DNA from: CAWDVK01 sp963805715
GTDB taxonomy: Bacteria > Actinomycetota > Actinomycetes > Streptosporangiales > Streptosporangiaceae
DNA: 64,000 bases
Direction of reading: 5' to 3'
Assembly: GCA_963805715.1 (NCBI GenBank)
Contig: CAWDVK010000002.1
Span: 202,241-266,240 of the forward strand
In this document: positions 24,175 through 33,585 of the stretch, piece by piece
Position numbering within the stretch: the stretch's first letter is position 1
How the letters are laid out: each line of letters opens with the position of its first letter
Made by a program: the position numbers and the translations under genes
Notes under the pieces: model-generated
The model's input: only the letters and a program-made list of their open reading frames with translations
Told to the model about the DNA's origin: nothing
The model's database searches: none

Positions 24175-27100
24175 GTGGACCGCGGCTGGGAGTTCTGGAT
24201 CGACCGTGGCGGCACGTTCACCGATGTAGTCGCGTGCCGCCCGGACGATACGCTTGCCGTCTGCAAGCTGCTGTCCGAGGACCCGGGCCGGTACGCCGAC
24301 CCCGCCGTCGCGGGCATCCGGCGTCTGCTCGGCGTGGCGGAAGACGCTCCCCTTCCGGCCGGACTGATCTCTGTGGTACGTCTTGGCACCACGGTCGCGA
24401 CCAATGCGCTCCTGGAACGCAAGGGCGAGCCGACAGTCCTGGTCATCACCCGCGGATTCGGGGACGCGCTGCGGATCGCCTACCAGGACCGGCCGAGGAT
24501 CTTCGACCGGCAGATCGTCCGCCCGGAGATGGTGTACTCGCGGGTGATCGAGGCCACTGAGCGGATCGGGGCCCATGGCGAGGTCATCACCGCCCTGGAC
24601 GAGGACGCTGTGGCGTGCGACCTGCGGTCCGCTTATGACGAGGGCTTCCGGTCGGCGGCGGTGGTGTGCATGCACGGCTACCGGTACCCGGCGCACGAGG
24701 CCCGGATCGGCGAGATAGCCCGCCAGGTCGGGTTCGCGCAGGTGTCACTGTCGCATGCGACCACCCCGCTGATGAAGCTGGTATCGCGCGGCGACACCAC
24801 ACTGGTGGACGCCTACCTCTCGCCCATCCTCGCCCGCTACGTCGATCAGGTCGCCAGCGAGCTGGGCGGCGTCCGGCTGCAGTTCATGCAGTCCAGCGGC
24901 GGCCTCACCGACGCCCGCCTGTTCCGCGGCAAGGACTCCATCCTGTCCGGGCCGGCCGGCGGCATCGTCGGCATGGCCCGTACCGCGCAGGCAGCGGGCT
25001 TTGACAAGGTGATCGGGTTCGACATGGGCGGCACCTCGACCGACGTGTCCCATTACGCCGGCGAGTTCGAGCGGCAGTACGAGACGCAGGTGGCGGGGGT
25101 GCGGATGCGGGCGCCGATGCTGAGCATCCACACGGTTGCCGCTGGCGGCGGGTCGGTCCTGCACTTCGACGGAAGCCGGTACCGGGTCGGCCCGGACTCG
25201 GCCGGGGCGGACCCCGGCCCGGCGGCCTACCGGCGCGGAGGCCCGCTGACGGTCACCGACGCCAACATCATGCTGGGCCGGATCCAGCCAGCGCACTTCC
25301 CGAGCGTGTTCGGCGAGAGCGGTGACCAGCCCCTGGATGCCGGGATCGTGCGGGAACGGTTCGCCGCGCTGGCGCAGCAGATCGGGGAAGCGACCGGCGG
25401 CCCCTCGCTCTCGCGGCAATCCGGGCGGCCAGCCGCCGGGCCCGGCCCGTCCCCCTCACCCGAGCTGGTCGCCGCCGGCTTCCTGGAGATCGCGGTGGCG
25501 AACATGGCGAACGCGATCAAGAAAATCTCGGTGCAGCGCGGCTATGACGTGACCCGGTACGTGCTGGCGACGTTCGGCGGGGCGGGCGGCCAGCACGCCT
25601 GCGCGGTGGCCGATTCGCTCGGCATCACCCGGGTGCTCATCCACCCGCTGGCCGGGGTGCTGTCCGCCTACGGGATGGGACTGGCGGACGTGACCGCGAT
25701 GCGCGAGAGCGCGGTGGAGGCACCGCTCGCCGACCGGCTGCTCCCGGAACTGGACCGGGTGGCCGGCCGCCTGGAAGCCGACGCGCTTGCCGAGCTGGCT
25801 CAGCAAGGCATCGGGCCCGACCGCGCCCGGTCGGCGCGGCGGGCTCACCTGCGGTACGACGGCACCGATACCGCGCTGCCGGTCCCGCTCGGCGGCGTCG
25901 CCGAGATGGTCGCCAGTTTCGAGCAGGCATACCGGCAGCACTTCTCGTTCCTCATGCGCGGCAAGACGATCCTTGTGGAGGCAGTGTCAGTCGAGCTGGT
26001 CGCCGCGTCCGCGGCGCTGGCCGCGCAGCCGCCGGGCCGGCCGCCCGGGCCGGGGCAGGCGGACGGCGCGGGGGCCACAGTGGCGATGTATGCGGCGGGC
26101 GCGCGGGCGGACGTGCCGCTGGTCCGCCGCCGGGACCTGCGGCCCGGTCAGCGGGTGGACGGGCCAGCGCTGATCGTGGAGGACTTCGCGACCACGGTGA
26201 CCGAGCCGGGCTGGCGGGCGGAGCTGACCGGGCTCGGCGACCTGCTGCTCACCCGCGTGGCGGCCCGGCCGGAGCGGCGCCTAGCCGGGACCACGGTGGA
26301 TCCGGTCATGCTCAAGATCTTCAACAACCTGTTCATGTCAGTCGCCGAGCAGATGGGGGTGCGGCTGCGCAGTACCGCGCACTCGGTCAACATCAAGGAG
26401 CGGCTGGACTTCTCCTGCGCCATCTTCGACGCTGACGGGGGCCTCATCGCCAACGCCCCGCACATTCCGGTGCACCTGGGCTCGATGGGAGAGAGCATCA
26501 AGATCGTCGTGCAGCGTAATGCGGGCCGGATGCGGCCCGGTGACGTATACGTGCTCAACGATCCTTACCACGGCGGGACGCATCTGCCGGACATCACCGT
26601 GGTCACCCCCGTGTTCGATGGCGGTGGCCGCGAGATTCTCTTCTACGTGGCATCCCGCGGGCATCACGCGGAGGTCGGGGGCATCACGCCGGGATCGATG
26701 CCTGCGTTCAGCACCCGGGTTGAGGAAGAAGGGGTGCTCATCGATAACTGGCTGCTGGTGCGCGGCGGGGTGCTGCGGGAAGCGCAGACCCTGGACCTGC
26801 TCCGCTCCGCGCCCTGGCCGTCCCGCAACCCGGAGGTGAACCTGGCCGACCTGCGGGCGCAGATCGCCGCCAACGAGAAGGGGGTGCAGGAACTCAGGCG
26901 GATGACCGGGCACTTCGGGCTGGACGTGGTGCGGGCCTACATGGGGCACGTCCAGGACAACGCCGAGGAAGCCGTGCGCCGCGTCATCACCGCGCTGAGC
27001 GACGGCGAGTACGCCTACGCGCTCGACAACGAAGCGGTCATCCAGGTCGCGGTCCGGGTGGACCGCGCGGCCCGCACCGCGGAGGTCGACTTCACCGGCA

Positions 27101-27831
27101 CCTCGGCGCAGCTGCCAGGCAATTTCAACGCGCCGTCGTCGGTGGCCATGGCGGCCGTGCTGTATGTGTTCCGTACCCTGGTGGCCGATGACATCCCGCT
27201 CAACTCTGGCTGCCTCAAGCCGGTCCGTGTGATCATCCCGCCGGGATGCATGCTGGCGCCGGAGTACCCCGCGGCGGTGGCGGCCGGGAACGTGGAGACC
27301 TCGCAAGCGATCACCGGGGCCCTGTACGCGGCGCTGGGCGTCATGGCGGAAGGCTCGGGCACGATGAACAACGTCACCATTGGCAACGAGCGCTACCAGT
27401 ACTACGAGACAGTGGCCAGCGGATCGGGCGCAGGACCCGGCTTCGCCGGCACTGATGTCGTGCAGACCCATATGACCAACTCCCGGCTCACCGACCCCGA
27501 GGTGCTGGAATGGCGTTATCCGGTCCGGCTGGAGCGGTACGCGATCCGGCACGGCAGCGGAGGAGCAGGGCGCTGGCCCGGTGGCGACGGCGGCCGCCGC
27601 GAACTCCGCTTCCTGGAGCCGATGACCGTCACCACGCTGAGCAGCCACCGCCGCGTCCCGCCGTACGGGATGGCGGGCGGGGAACCGGGCGCCCTCGGGC
27701 GGCACTGGGTCGAGCATCCCGACGGCTCGATCACTCCGATGCGCGGATGCGATTCCGTGACCGTAGCCGCCGGAGACCTGTTCGTAATCGAGACACCGGG
27801 CGGCGGCGGATACGGTCCGCCGGCCCGGTAA
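24175..27831 (+). CDS. 5-oxoprolinase / hydantoinase HyuA-HyuB fusion
   Basis: A 1,218-residue single-chain enzyme that hydrolyses 5-oxoproline (or a hydantoin) with ATP, in the cytosol. The HyuA half starts with the ATPase motif FWIDRGGTFTDVV (residues 5-17), then RLGTTVATNALLER, GFDMGGTSTDVSHY and GPDSAGADPGPAAYRRGG. The HyuB half begins near residue 711 (MLKIFNNLFMSVAEQMG) and includes NDPYHGGTHLPDITVV and the closing TPGGGGYGPP. Length agrees with eukaryotic-type OPLAH, where bacteria often have two genes. The GTG start at 24175 follows GGGAAGGGCAGG and matches the family start. It is alone, with no pxpABC or transporter beside it; 5-oxoproline versus other ring amides cannot be told apart here. 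Confidence 0.9.
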   Translation: MDRGWEFWIDRGGTFTDVVACRPDDTLAVCKLLSEDPGRYADPAVAGIRRLLGVAEDAPLPAGLISVVRLGTTVATNALLERKGEPTVLVITRGFGDALRIAYQDRPRIFDRQIVRPEMVYSRVIEATERIGAHGEVITALDEDAVACDLRSAYDEGFRSAAVVCMHGYRYPAHEARIGEIARQVGFAQVSLSHATTPLMKLVSRGDTTLVDAYLSPILARYVDQVASELGGVRLQFMQSSGGLTDARLFRGKDSILSGPAGGIVGMARTAQAAGFDKVIGFDMGGTSTDVSHYAGEFERQYETQVAGVRMRAPMLSIHTVAAGGGSVLHFDGSRYRVGPDSAGADPGPAAYRRGGPLTVTDANIMLGRIQPAHFPSVFGESGDQPLDAGIVRERFAALAQQIGEATGGPSLSRQSGRPAAGPGPSPSPELVAAGFLEIAVANMANAIKKISVQRGYDVTRYVLATFGGAGGQHACAVADSLGITRVLIHPLAGVLSAYGMGLADVTAMRESAVEAPLADRLLPELDRVAGRLEADALAELAQQGIGPDRARSARRAHLRYDGTDTALPVPLGGVAEMVASFEQAYRQHFSFLMRGKTILVEAVSVELVAASAALAAQPPGRPPGPGQADGAGATVAMYAAGARADVPLVRRRDLRPGQRVDGPALIVEDFATTVTEPGWRAELTGLGDLLLTRVAARPERRLAGTTVDPVMLKIFNNLFMSVAEQMGVRLRSTAHSVNIKERLDFSCAIFDADGGLIANAPHIPVHLGSMGESIKIVVQRNAGRMRPGDVYVLNDPYHGGTHLPDITVVTPVFDGGGREILFYVASRGHHAEVGGITPGSMPAFSTRVEEEGVLIDNWLLVRGGVLREAQTLDLLRSAPWPSRNPEVNLADLRAQIAANEKGVQELRRMTGHFGLDVVRAYMGHVQDNAEEAVRRVITALSDGEYAYALDNEAVIQVAVRVDRAARTAEVDFTGTSAQLPGNFNAPSSVAMAAVLYVFRTLVADDIPLNSGCLKPVRVIIPPGCMLAPEYPAAVAAGNVETSQAITGALYAALGVMAEGSGTMNNVTIGNERYQYYETVASGSGAGPGFAGTDVVQTHMTNSRLTDPEVLEWRYPVRLERYAIRHGSGGAGRWPGGDGGRRELRFLEPMTVTTLSSHRRVPPYGMAGGEPGALGRHWVEHPDGSITPMRGCDSVTVAAGDLFVIETPGGGGYGPPAR

Positions 27832-27961
27832 GAGCCCGAGCTCGGTCGTGTGCGTGCGTCCCTTCTCGATCCCATCCAGTGGCGGCCGCATCCTCCCGCC
27901 GCGCAAATAAGTGCGGCATAGCTCAACCTGTAGGCCGGCGGCCGCTGGTGCCTGAAGGGTC

Positions 27962-28311
27962 CGCGTCATCGAATACCTCGTGGATGTGGACGGCCAGGAC
28001 AACGGCGAGATGTTCTGCCTCATCACCGACCTGCACGACCACGCCGCCTACCCGGTCGGCCAGCTCGCCGCCGCCTGCGCCTGGCCAGCATCCGCTCTGG
28101 CGCCGCCACCGCGAGCCTGCCCGCCCCGATGGCCGAGGCCGCCCGCCGCGATACCCTGCGCGCCCTCGGCAGACGCCGGATCGTCATCGACCGCAGCCGG
28201 CACCGCGACCGCAAAACCAAAACCCGCCAGGCCTTCGCCAGCGCCGGACGCGACATCACCACGCGTACCGCGATCGCCCAGGTCGACATCTGCAGCCCGG
28301 CAGCGGCCTGA
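27962..28311 (+). pseudogene. IS4-family transposase, two remnants
   Basis: The first piece RVIEYLVDVDGQDNGEMFCL continues ITDLHDHAAYPVGQLAAA, the part of an IS4-type DDE transposase before the catalytic Glu. After about 45 unrelated bases a second frame gives RKTKTRQAFASAGRDITTRT and AIAQVDIC, typical of the C-terminal tail. The sequence between is deleted. No terminal repeats or target duplication are visible. Confidence 0.6.
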
Positions 28312-28958
28312 CCGTCACCGCGCCGTAACCGGCTCTGATCCCTGCCCGAAACGCCGGACGTGGAACCGGCCGCCCGCCCGGAGCGACAGCCGGGTCGCAC
28401 CCATGCCCGTCACGCTCCGCAACCGCAACCGCAACCGCAGACGATCAGCCTCAACCAGAACACCGTCACGAACACTGATCACGCTCAAGTACATGGCATT
28501 GGGCTCAGACCGGCGCCACGTGCCAGTCAGCGCCGGTTGCGGGGGAGAGCGGCAGCCATGGCGAGGCTAATGCCGGGCCGTCTGAGGCCGGCCGACGGCA
28601 AGGCCTGGCTGACCGTGACACGAAACTACCCGGCGGAACTACGCGCGGGACTCCGCCAGTGCCTGCCCGCGACCACCGGGGGAGACCGGCAGCGGCCCCC
28701 GGATCTGCCGAAAATAGTGCGTGCTCGCCGCCGCATAGTCATGTCTGGAAGCGCATGCCCATGCATGCTCCTAGTGATCAACTGAGCGGGCGCTCCAGCA
28801 ATGTTGCTTCTGAGCGAGCGCGCATATCGAATAGGCGCTCGTGGTCACCCAGCCACTCGGGCCTAGGTGGGTAAAACCGATCAACCTATTCTGTGGCGCT
28901 CTGGTCTCAGTTGTCCCTTGCCTGCTCGGTGAATCGCAGGTCAGGTTCGTATAAGGCG
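28312..28958. other. no intact gene
   Basis: A plus-strand frame around 28560-28785 (LMPGRLRPADGKAWLTVTRN) has a coding look but no ribosome site or family. On the minus strand, 28778-28890 reads DRFYPPRPEWLGDHERLFDM and then RARSEATLLERPLS with a stop, which looks like the tail of a lost gene. The repeated triplet-like CAACCGCAACCGCAACCGC lies at about 28420. Nothing else is supported. Confidence 0.3.
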
Positions 28959-29768
28959 TCATGCATCGCGGAATTTCAAGGCAAGTGCGCCGAGGAGGAG
29001 GGCGCCGGCGGTCCAGAGGGCGACGACGCCGAGGCCCTGCCACGGGGTGAGCGGCAGGCTGTTCACCCCGGTCGTGGCCTGGACGTCCAGGCCGGCGGAC
29101 AGGGGGCCGATCTGCTGCAGGCGCCGGGCGAGGGTCGCGTCGGAGACGAGGGACGCGATGATCGGGAACAGGTACAGCAGGCCGAGCACCAGGCCGATGG
29201 CCACCGCGGAGTCGCGTACGGCAGCGGCGACGCCGAGGCTGAGCAGGGCGATGAGCGTCAGGTACACGACCGCGCCGGCGGCGGCCCGGAGGTCGGCGCC
29301 CGCGGTGAGGGACGCGTACCCGTGCGCGGGAGTGAACCCGCGGCCGGGGAGGATCAGCAACCCGGCGAGCGCGGAACCGGCCACCGCCAGCGCTGAGGCG
29401 ATGAGCACCGGGGCGGTGAGCACCCCGGCCTTGGCGAAGAACCACGTCAGCCGCCGGGGCACTGCGGTGAGCGACGGCGTGATCATCCCGGTGCTGTATT
29501 CGTTGCCGATGGCCAGCACCCCGGCGACGGCGGCCGCCGCCTGGCCCGGGTAAATCCCGGTGAAGCTGACCTTCGCGGGGTCGATCCCGCACGTGGCTGA
29601 CTGGCACTGGGCCGCGCCGGCCGCCGCCGCCGCCACGGTGACGGTCAGCGCGACGACTCCGGCCAGCAGCCAGACCGGGCCGGCCACGGTGCGGAGTTTG
29701 GTCCACTCGGCGTGCAGGGCCTGGACCAGCGGATGAGGCGGCAGAGAGACCCGGGCCGTGAGGCTCAT
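28959..29768 (-). CDS. ABC-2-type permease
   Basis: A 269-residue integral membrane protein with six helices. The N-terminal VQALHAEWTKLRTVAGPVWL is the signature of ABC-2 permeases of the bacteriocin/antibiotic export type, followed by GNEYSTGMITPSLTAVPRRL after helix 2. It ends WTAGALLLGALALKFRDA. Its ATG overlaps the stop of the upstream permease by four bases (ATGA), showing translational coupling. With that permease and the ATPase at 31312 it should form one exporter. The cargo is unknown. It is the last gene of the minus-strand operon that begins at 33355. Confidence 0.85.
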   Translation of the reverse strand: MSLTARVSLPPHPLVQALHAEWTKLRTVAGPVWLLAGVVALTVTVAAAAAGAAQCQSATCGIDPAKVSFTGIYPGQAAAAVAGVLAIGNEYSTGMITPSLTAVPRRLTWFFAKAGVLTAPVLIASALAVAGSALAGLLILPGRGFTPAHGYASLTAGADLRAAAGAVVYLTLIALLSLGVAAAVRDSAVAIGLVLGLLYLFPIIASLVSDATLARRLQQIGPLSAGLDVQATTGVNSLPLTPWQGLGVVALWTAGALLLGALALKFRDA

Positions 29769-31315
29769 GCGTCCCTCCTGCGCAGCAGGTAGAAGGCCAG
29801 CGCGAGCGCGACGGCGGCCCACGCGCACTCCACCGCGAACCCGGTCCACGGTGCGAGCGGGTAGTACCCCCAATTCGGGCTGTAGCTGGCGCCGGCGACC
29901 TGCGAAAACTGGGGGACCACCTGCTGGACGGAGAAGCCGGCGGCCGGGGTGATCCGCAGCAGCCACTCGCGCGCGACCAGAGAGAGCCCACCCCCGCCGA
30001 ACCCGCCTCGCCCGACGTGCCCGGGGAGCAGGGGCGGGACCAGGACGAGCAGATACGGGACGAAGATCACCACGATGGCGGCGGCGACCGCCGTCGCGCT
30101 GCGCCGCGCGGCGGTGCCGACGGCGAGCGCGAGCACCGCGGCCACGGCGAGCAGCGCCCCGGTGCCGACGAGCATCCGTGCCAGGCTGAGCGCCGGAACC
30201 GGCCAGAGCGGGACGCCGGTCCCGGCGAGGATGCGCGCGCCGACGGCGACCGCGAGGGCGGCGGCGAACAGCCCGGTGACGAAACTGACCGCGCCGATCA
30301 CCACGGCCTTGGCCGCCAGCAGCCGGCCACGGCGGGGTGAGGCGGTCAGCGAGACGCGGATCAGCCCGCGCCGGTACTCGGCGGTGATGAACATCGCGCC
30401 CACCACGATCAACGGAATCAGCCCGATGGGCGTCCCGGCCAGCGCCCTCTGGAGAGAGAGAACACTCCCGTCCCCGGCGAGGGGAGTGATGTCGCCGGAA
30501 CCGGTCACGGTGATCGTGCCGGCGCTCTGGCGGAGCGTGCCGGGCTGTGGCACGCCGTTCGGGCCGGAGCCGCCCACGTTGGTGCCCGTCCACCTGGCAG
30601 CGGTCCAGGAGAGCCCGATGTGGCGGAAGATACCCGTGGCCGTGGCGGTGTTGCCGTTGCTCGGGGCGGCGGCGAACAGCCCGGCTTGCACGGTGGAGGT
30701 CAGCCCGGGGAGGGTCGCGGTGCCGGCCAGCGTCCAGTGGGTGCCGTCGGCGGAGTCGTACCCGGTGATCGTGGCGCCGTCGCGGACCAGCCGCAGCCAG
30801 CGCGGCGAGGCCGCGGATACGCTGCCGGTCAGGCCGGGCGTGTCGTTGACGTAGTCCCATTGCATCCGCACGCCGTGGGACCCGGTGGTCATCATCGCCG
30901 CGTAGGCCGAGCCCTGCGACGTGTTCTGCTTGATGATGATCCCGGCCTTGGACCACGGCTGCAGGCCGGGCACCGTCTGGGACGGGCCGACGGCGACCTG
31001 GCCGACCAGCGACGTCATCTGCACGGTGATCGTGCCGTTGCCGGTCAGCGGCTGGTGCGCGAAGTAGAACGCGTCCTGGACCGGCTCACCGCCAGGCCCG
31101 GTCGGCTGCGCCGGACAGGCGGACCCGCTGCACGAACTGCTGACGTTACTGGCGAGGAACACGAAGGCGGTGATCGCCATGACCGCGACGATCATCGCGA
31201 TCATCCAGCCGCGGACAGTGCGGAACTTAGTCCACTCGGCATGCACGAGGTGCCAGAAACTCTCGCGCCCCGCGGCCGCCTGGGAGCGGTACGGTGTCAT
31301 GGCACGTGCCGTCAT
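29765..31315 (-). CDS. ABC-2-type permease with large extracellular lectin-like domain
   Basis: A 516-residue protein that starts like an ABC-2 permease (LVHAEWTKFRTVRGWMIAMI). After helix 1 (about residues 35-55) a soluble insert of roughly 230 residues follows. Its core (WSKAGIIIKQNTSQGSAYAA, VRMQWDYVNDT, WLRLVRDGATITGYDSADGT, HWTLAGT) resembles DUF1349/concanavalin-like beta sandwiches. The usual helices resume near residue 300 with ITAEYRRGLIRVSLTASPRR. The insert must face outside and may recognise cargo, cell-wall sugar or a drug. The gene overlaps the ATPase upstream and the permease downstream by four bases each. Confidence 0.85.
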   Translation of the reverse strand: MTARAMTPYRSQAAAGRESFWHLVHAEWTKFRTVRGWMIAMIVAVMAITAFVFLASNVSSSCSGSACPAQPTGPGGEPVQDAFYFAHQPLTGNGTITVQMTSLVGQVAVGPSQTVPGLQPWSKAGIIIKQNTSQGSAYAAMMTTGSHGVRMQWDYVNDTPGLTGSVSAASPRWLRLVRDGATITGYDSADGTHWTLAGTATLPGLTSTVQAGLFAAAPSNGNTATATGIFRHIGLSWTAARWTGTNVGGSGPNGVPQPGTLRQSAGTITVTGSGDITPLAGDGSVLSLQRALAGTPIGLIPLIVVGAMFITAEYRRGLIRVSLTASPRRGRLLAAKAVVIGAVSFVTGLFAAALAVAVGARILAGTGVPLWPVPALSLARMLVGTGALLAVAAVLALAVGTAARRSATAVAAAIVVIFVPYLLVLVPPLLPGHVGRGGFGGGGLSLVAREWLLRITPAAGFSVQQVVPQFSQVAGASYSPNWGYYPLAPWTGFAVECAWAAVALALAFYLLRRRDA

Positions 31316-32232
31316 GACGTCTCCTCGGCGCGGAACTCAACCGACGCGTGCGTTAGCTCCATGTAGGCCTGCTCGAGGGTGGCCCGGTGGGCGGTGACCT
31401 CGCTGAAGGGGACAGCCGGTGCGGTGAGAACGGCTACCGCTTTTTCTGCTGAAAGATTTGAAATGGTGAGCGTGTCGGGTCCTGTGGTGGCGACCTCAGC
31501 CCCCGCGTTGGCTAGCGCCGTCATGGCCTGTGCGCGGGCGGTGGTACGGACGGTGATGCGGTCGCCGGAGGCGGCGGCGATCAGGTCGGCGACGGAGGTG
31601 TCGGCGATCACCCGGCCGCGGCCGACGATGACCAGGTGGCCGGCGGTGTCCTCCAGTTCGCTCATCAGGTGGCTGGACACCAGGACCGCGCGGCCCTGCG
31701 CCGCCAGCGATCGCAGGAAGCCCTTCATCCAGACGATGCCCTCGGGGTCCATGCCGTTGTACGGCTCGTCGAAGATCAGCACCGGCGGGTCGCCGAGCAG
31801 CGCCGCGGCGATGCCCAGCCGCTGCCGCATGCCGAGGGAGTACCCGCCGGCCTTGCGCCGCGCGGCGGGCTCCAGGCCAGCCAGCGCGATCACCGCATCG
31901 ACCCGGCCGGCCTTGAGGCCCTGGGAGTGGGCCAGCCACAGCAGGTGGTTGCGCGCGCTGCGGCCCGGCTGCAGCGCGCCCGCGTCCAGCAGCGACCCGA
32001 CGTGAGTCAGCGGGTTCTGCAGCGAGTGGTACGGGCGGCCGCCGATGGTGGCGGTGCCCGCGTCGGGGGCGTCCAGGCCCACGATGACGCGTACGGTGGT
32101 CGATTTGCCGGCGCCATTCGGCCCGACGAAGCCGGTCACGTGGCCGGGCTGGACCGTGAACGTCATCCCGTCCAGGGCCTGCACCGGGCCGAACCGCTTG
32201 CGCAGTCCGTCAATCTCGATAGTCGCGTTCAT
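31312..32232 (-). CDS. ABC transporter ATP-binding protein
   Basis: A 306-residue nucleotide-binding subunit of a drug/bacteriocin-type exporter. Walker A is GPNGAGKST (about residues 37-45), the Q-loop region is HVGSLLDAGALQPGRSA, the ABC signature appears as YSLGMRQRLGIAAALLGD, and Walker B is VLIFDEPYNGMDPEG with the H-loop in SSHLMSELE. The C-terminal 90 residues match the DrrA-type extension. Stop and start overlap with the permease at 31315 (ATGA). Its start at 32232 lies inside the end of the upstream ChaN-like gene, so all four genes are coupled. Expression is probably set by the divergent two-component pair. Confidence 0.92.
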   Translation of the reverse strand: MNATIEIDGLRKRFGPVQALDGMTFTVQPGHVTGFVGPNGAGKSTTVRVIVGLDAPDAGTATIGGRPYHSLQNPLTHVGSLLDAGALQPGRSARNHLLWLAHSQGLKAGRVDAVIALAGLEPAARRKAGGYSLGMRQRLGIAAALLGDPPVLIFDEPYNGMDPEGIVWMKGFLRSLAAQGRAVLVSSHLMSELEDTAGHLVIVGRGRVIADTSVADLIAAASGDRITVRTTARAQAMTALANAGAEVATTGPDTLTISNLSAEKAVAVLTAPAVPFSEVTAHRATLEQAYMELTHASVEFRAEETS

Positions 32233-33355
32233 GTGTCATCCGCTCGTTAGCAGGCGGCCCGGCCTGGGGCAGCGGGTAGGCGGGCGGGCGCTGCTCCCGG
32301 AAGGTGTCCAGGGGCGGGCGGGTGCTCTTGGCCTGGATGGCGTTGCGGCGCTCGAGTTCGGCCCAGTACACGGGGTCGAGGTAGATGGCCGGGTCCGGCC
32401 ATGCCGCCGTCAGATCCGCGGCCTGGCCGGCGTACAGCCCGGCGTCCGCCAGCTGCCCGAACGTCATGCCGCACCAGGAATTGACGAACTTGGGGGCCTG
32501 CCCGTTCACCGATGCCGTCGCGCCGGGCAGGATGTCACCGGCGCTGACCTGTCCGAGCCAGGTGCCCGCGGTCGGGATGACGGTGCCGCGGGGGCAGGCC
32601 GCGAGCCTGGGGACCACGCCGCCGGGATCGGTGGCCAGCGGTATCAGGGGCACGATCACGTAGGCCCGGGCCCCGGTCTCCTGCTCGATGAGCCTGGTGA
32701 GGGTCCGCCCGTGGGGCGCGTGGAGCAGGTGCATGCCGCCGTAGATCAGCAGCACCCGGCGCCCGCTGGCCAGCGACTGGCTGGCCAGCGACGCCGGGTA
32801 GAGGTTCCGCTGCGGGAAGGGGATCTGGCTGGCGCTGGTGACCGTGGACCAGTCGAACGGCGGTTCGCCGGCCAGCACCCGGATCTTCTTGTCCGCGGGC
32901 AGGGTCCAGTTGACCGCCCGGACCCTGCGGTAGACCTGCTCGTAGACCGGGGAGTCGACGACGATGTTCGGGGACTGGGTAGTGTCGCGCCAGACCAGGC
33001 GCAGGCTGGCTTCGCTGACGGGCTCGCCTGCGAGGATGAACTTGTCGAGGGTGTCCTGGTAGAAGGCGTTCCCGAACTCGACGATGATGTCGCTGGCTGC
33101 CCCGTATAGCCGGGGATCGCTGAGCATCGTCAGCAGCAGGTCGTGGGCTTCCTGGCCCGCGTGCGCGTCGCCGATGGCGACCACCCGGTGAGTCTGGAAC
33201 GCCGCCAGGACCGCCTCGATGAGGCTGCTGCCGGGTGCGGCGGTGGCCGCCTGGGCGTCGTCAGGGGCAGTGAGCCCGGCCTCTGCGGCTGCCGTGCCGG
33301 CCGAGGCGGTCGGGGATCCGCGCCGGTCCGGCCCTGGCACGTTGAGTGCATTCAC
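32210..33355 (-). CDS. ChaN/Tiki-superfamily-like protein, first gene of the ABC operon
   Basis: A 381-residue protein. After a Pro/Ala-rich leader of about 60 residues the fold opens with HRVVAIGDAHAGQEAHDLLL, which matches the GDxH start of the haem-binding uptake/Tiki superfamily. IVEFGNAFYQDTLDKF has the conserved acidic residue, and RVLLIYGGMHLLH supplies the closing His motif. Erythromycin-esterase-type folds share this pattern, so an esterase is the alternative. No clear signal peptide is seen with the GTG start at 33355, chosen for GGAGCG ten bases upstream. It overlaps the ATPase gene, so it works with the exporter; processing or sensing of its cargo is a guess. Confidence 0.6.
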   Translation of the reverse strand: MNALNVPGPDRRGSPTASAGTAAAEAGLTAPDDAQAATAAPGSSLIEAVLAAFQTHRVVAIGDAHAGQEAHDLLLTMLSDPRLYGAASDIIVEFGNAFYQDTLDKFILAGEPVSEASLRLVWRDTTQSPNIVVDSPVYEQVYRRVRAVNWTLPADKKIRVLAGEPPFDWSTVTSASQIPFPQRNLYPASLASQSLASGRRVLLIYGGMHLLHAPHGRTLTRLIEQETGARAYVIVPLIPLATDPGGVVPRLAACPRGTVIPTAGTWLGQVSAGDILPGATASVNGQAPKFVNSWCGMTFGQLADAGLYAGQAADLTAAWPDPAIYLDPVYWAELERRNAIQAKSTRPPLDTFREQRPPAYPLPQAGPPANERMTHERDYRD

Positions 33356-33585
33356 GGTGCGCTCCTGTTCTGTTTCCGCGAGAGGTGATCTGGGATGGCA
33401 AGGGGAAAGGAGGCGTTCATGGGAAGAAGGTGCCGCAGTCGGGGGGCGCGGCGCATCGGTCTGCGGGCACGTCTGCACGGTGCCGCGGTCTGCCTGCGGG
33501 CGTATGCCCGCGGGCAGATGACCCGGCCCCGCGAGGCGGCTACGATCGCTGCCGTGAGCCATGACCTAGCAGGCTGGAGGCGCCT
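33356..33585. promoter_or_regulatory. divergent promoter region, ABC operon versus two-component genes
   Basis: 230 bases between the GTG of the minus-strand operon and the ATG of the histidine kinase. All promoters for both transcripts must lie here. A GGAGG ribosome site ends it at 33573-33577 for the kinase. No direct or inverted repeat was recognised as a response-regulator site. Confidence 0.5.

Noticed and set aside
26338..28026. A 562-codon minus-strand frame opposite the oxoprolinase
   Set aside because: His/Arg/Gly-rich antisense frame of a strongly conserved enzyme; typical for high-GC DNA.
28415..28441. CAACCGCAACCGCAACCGC as a possible CRISPR or minisatellite
   Set aside because: Only three to four copies of a 6-base unit and no spacers; a low-complexity coding-like stretch.
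28771..29991. A long Arg/Pro-rich minus-strand frame overlapping the permeases
   Set aside because: It is out of frame with two coupled permeases that have clear motifs and 4-base overlaps.
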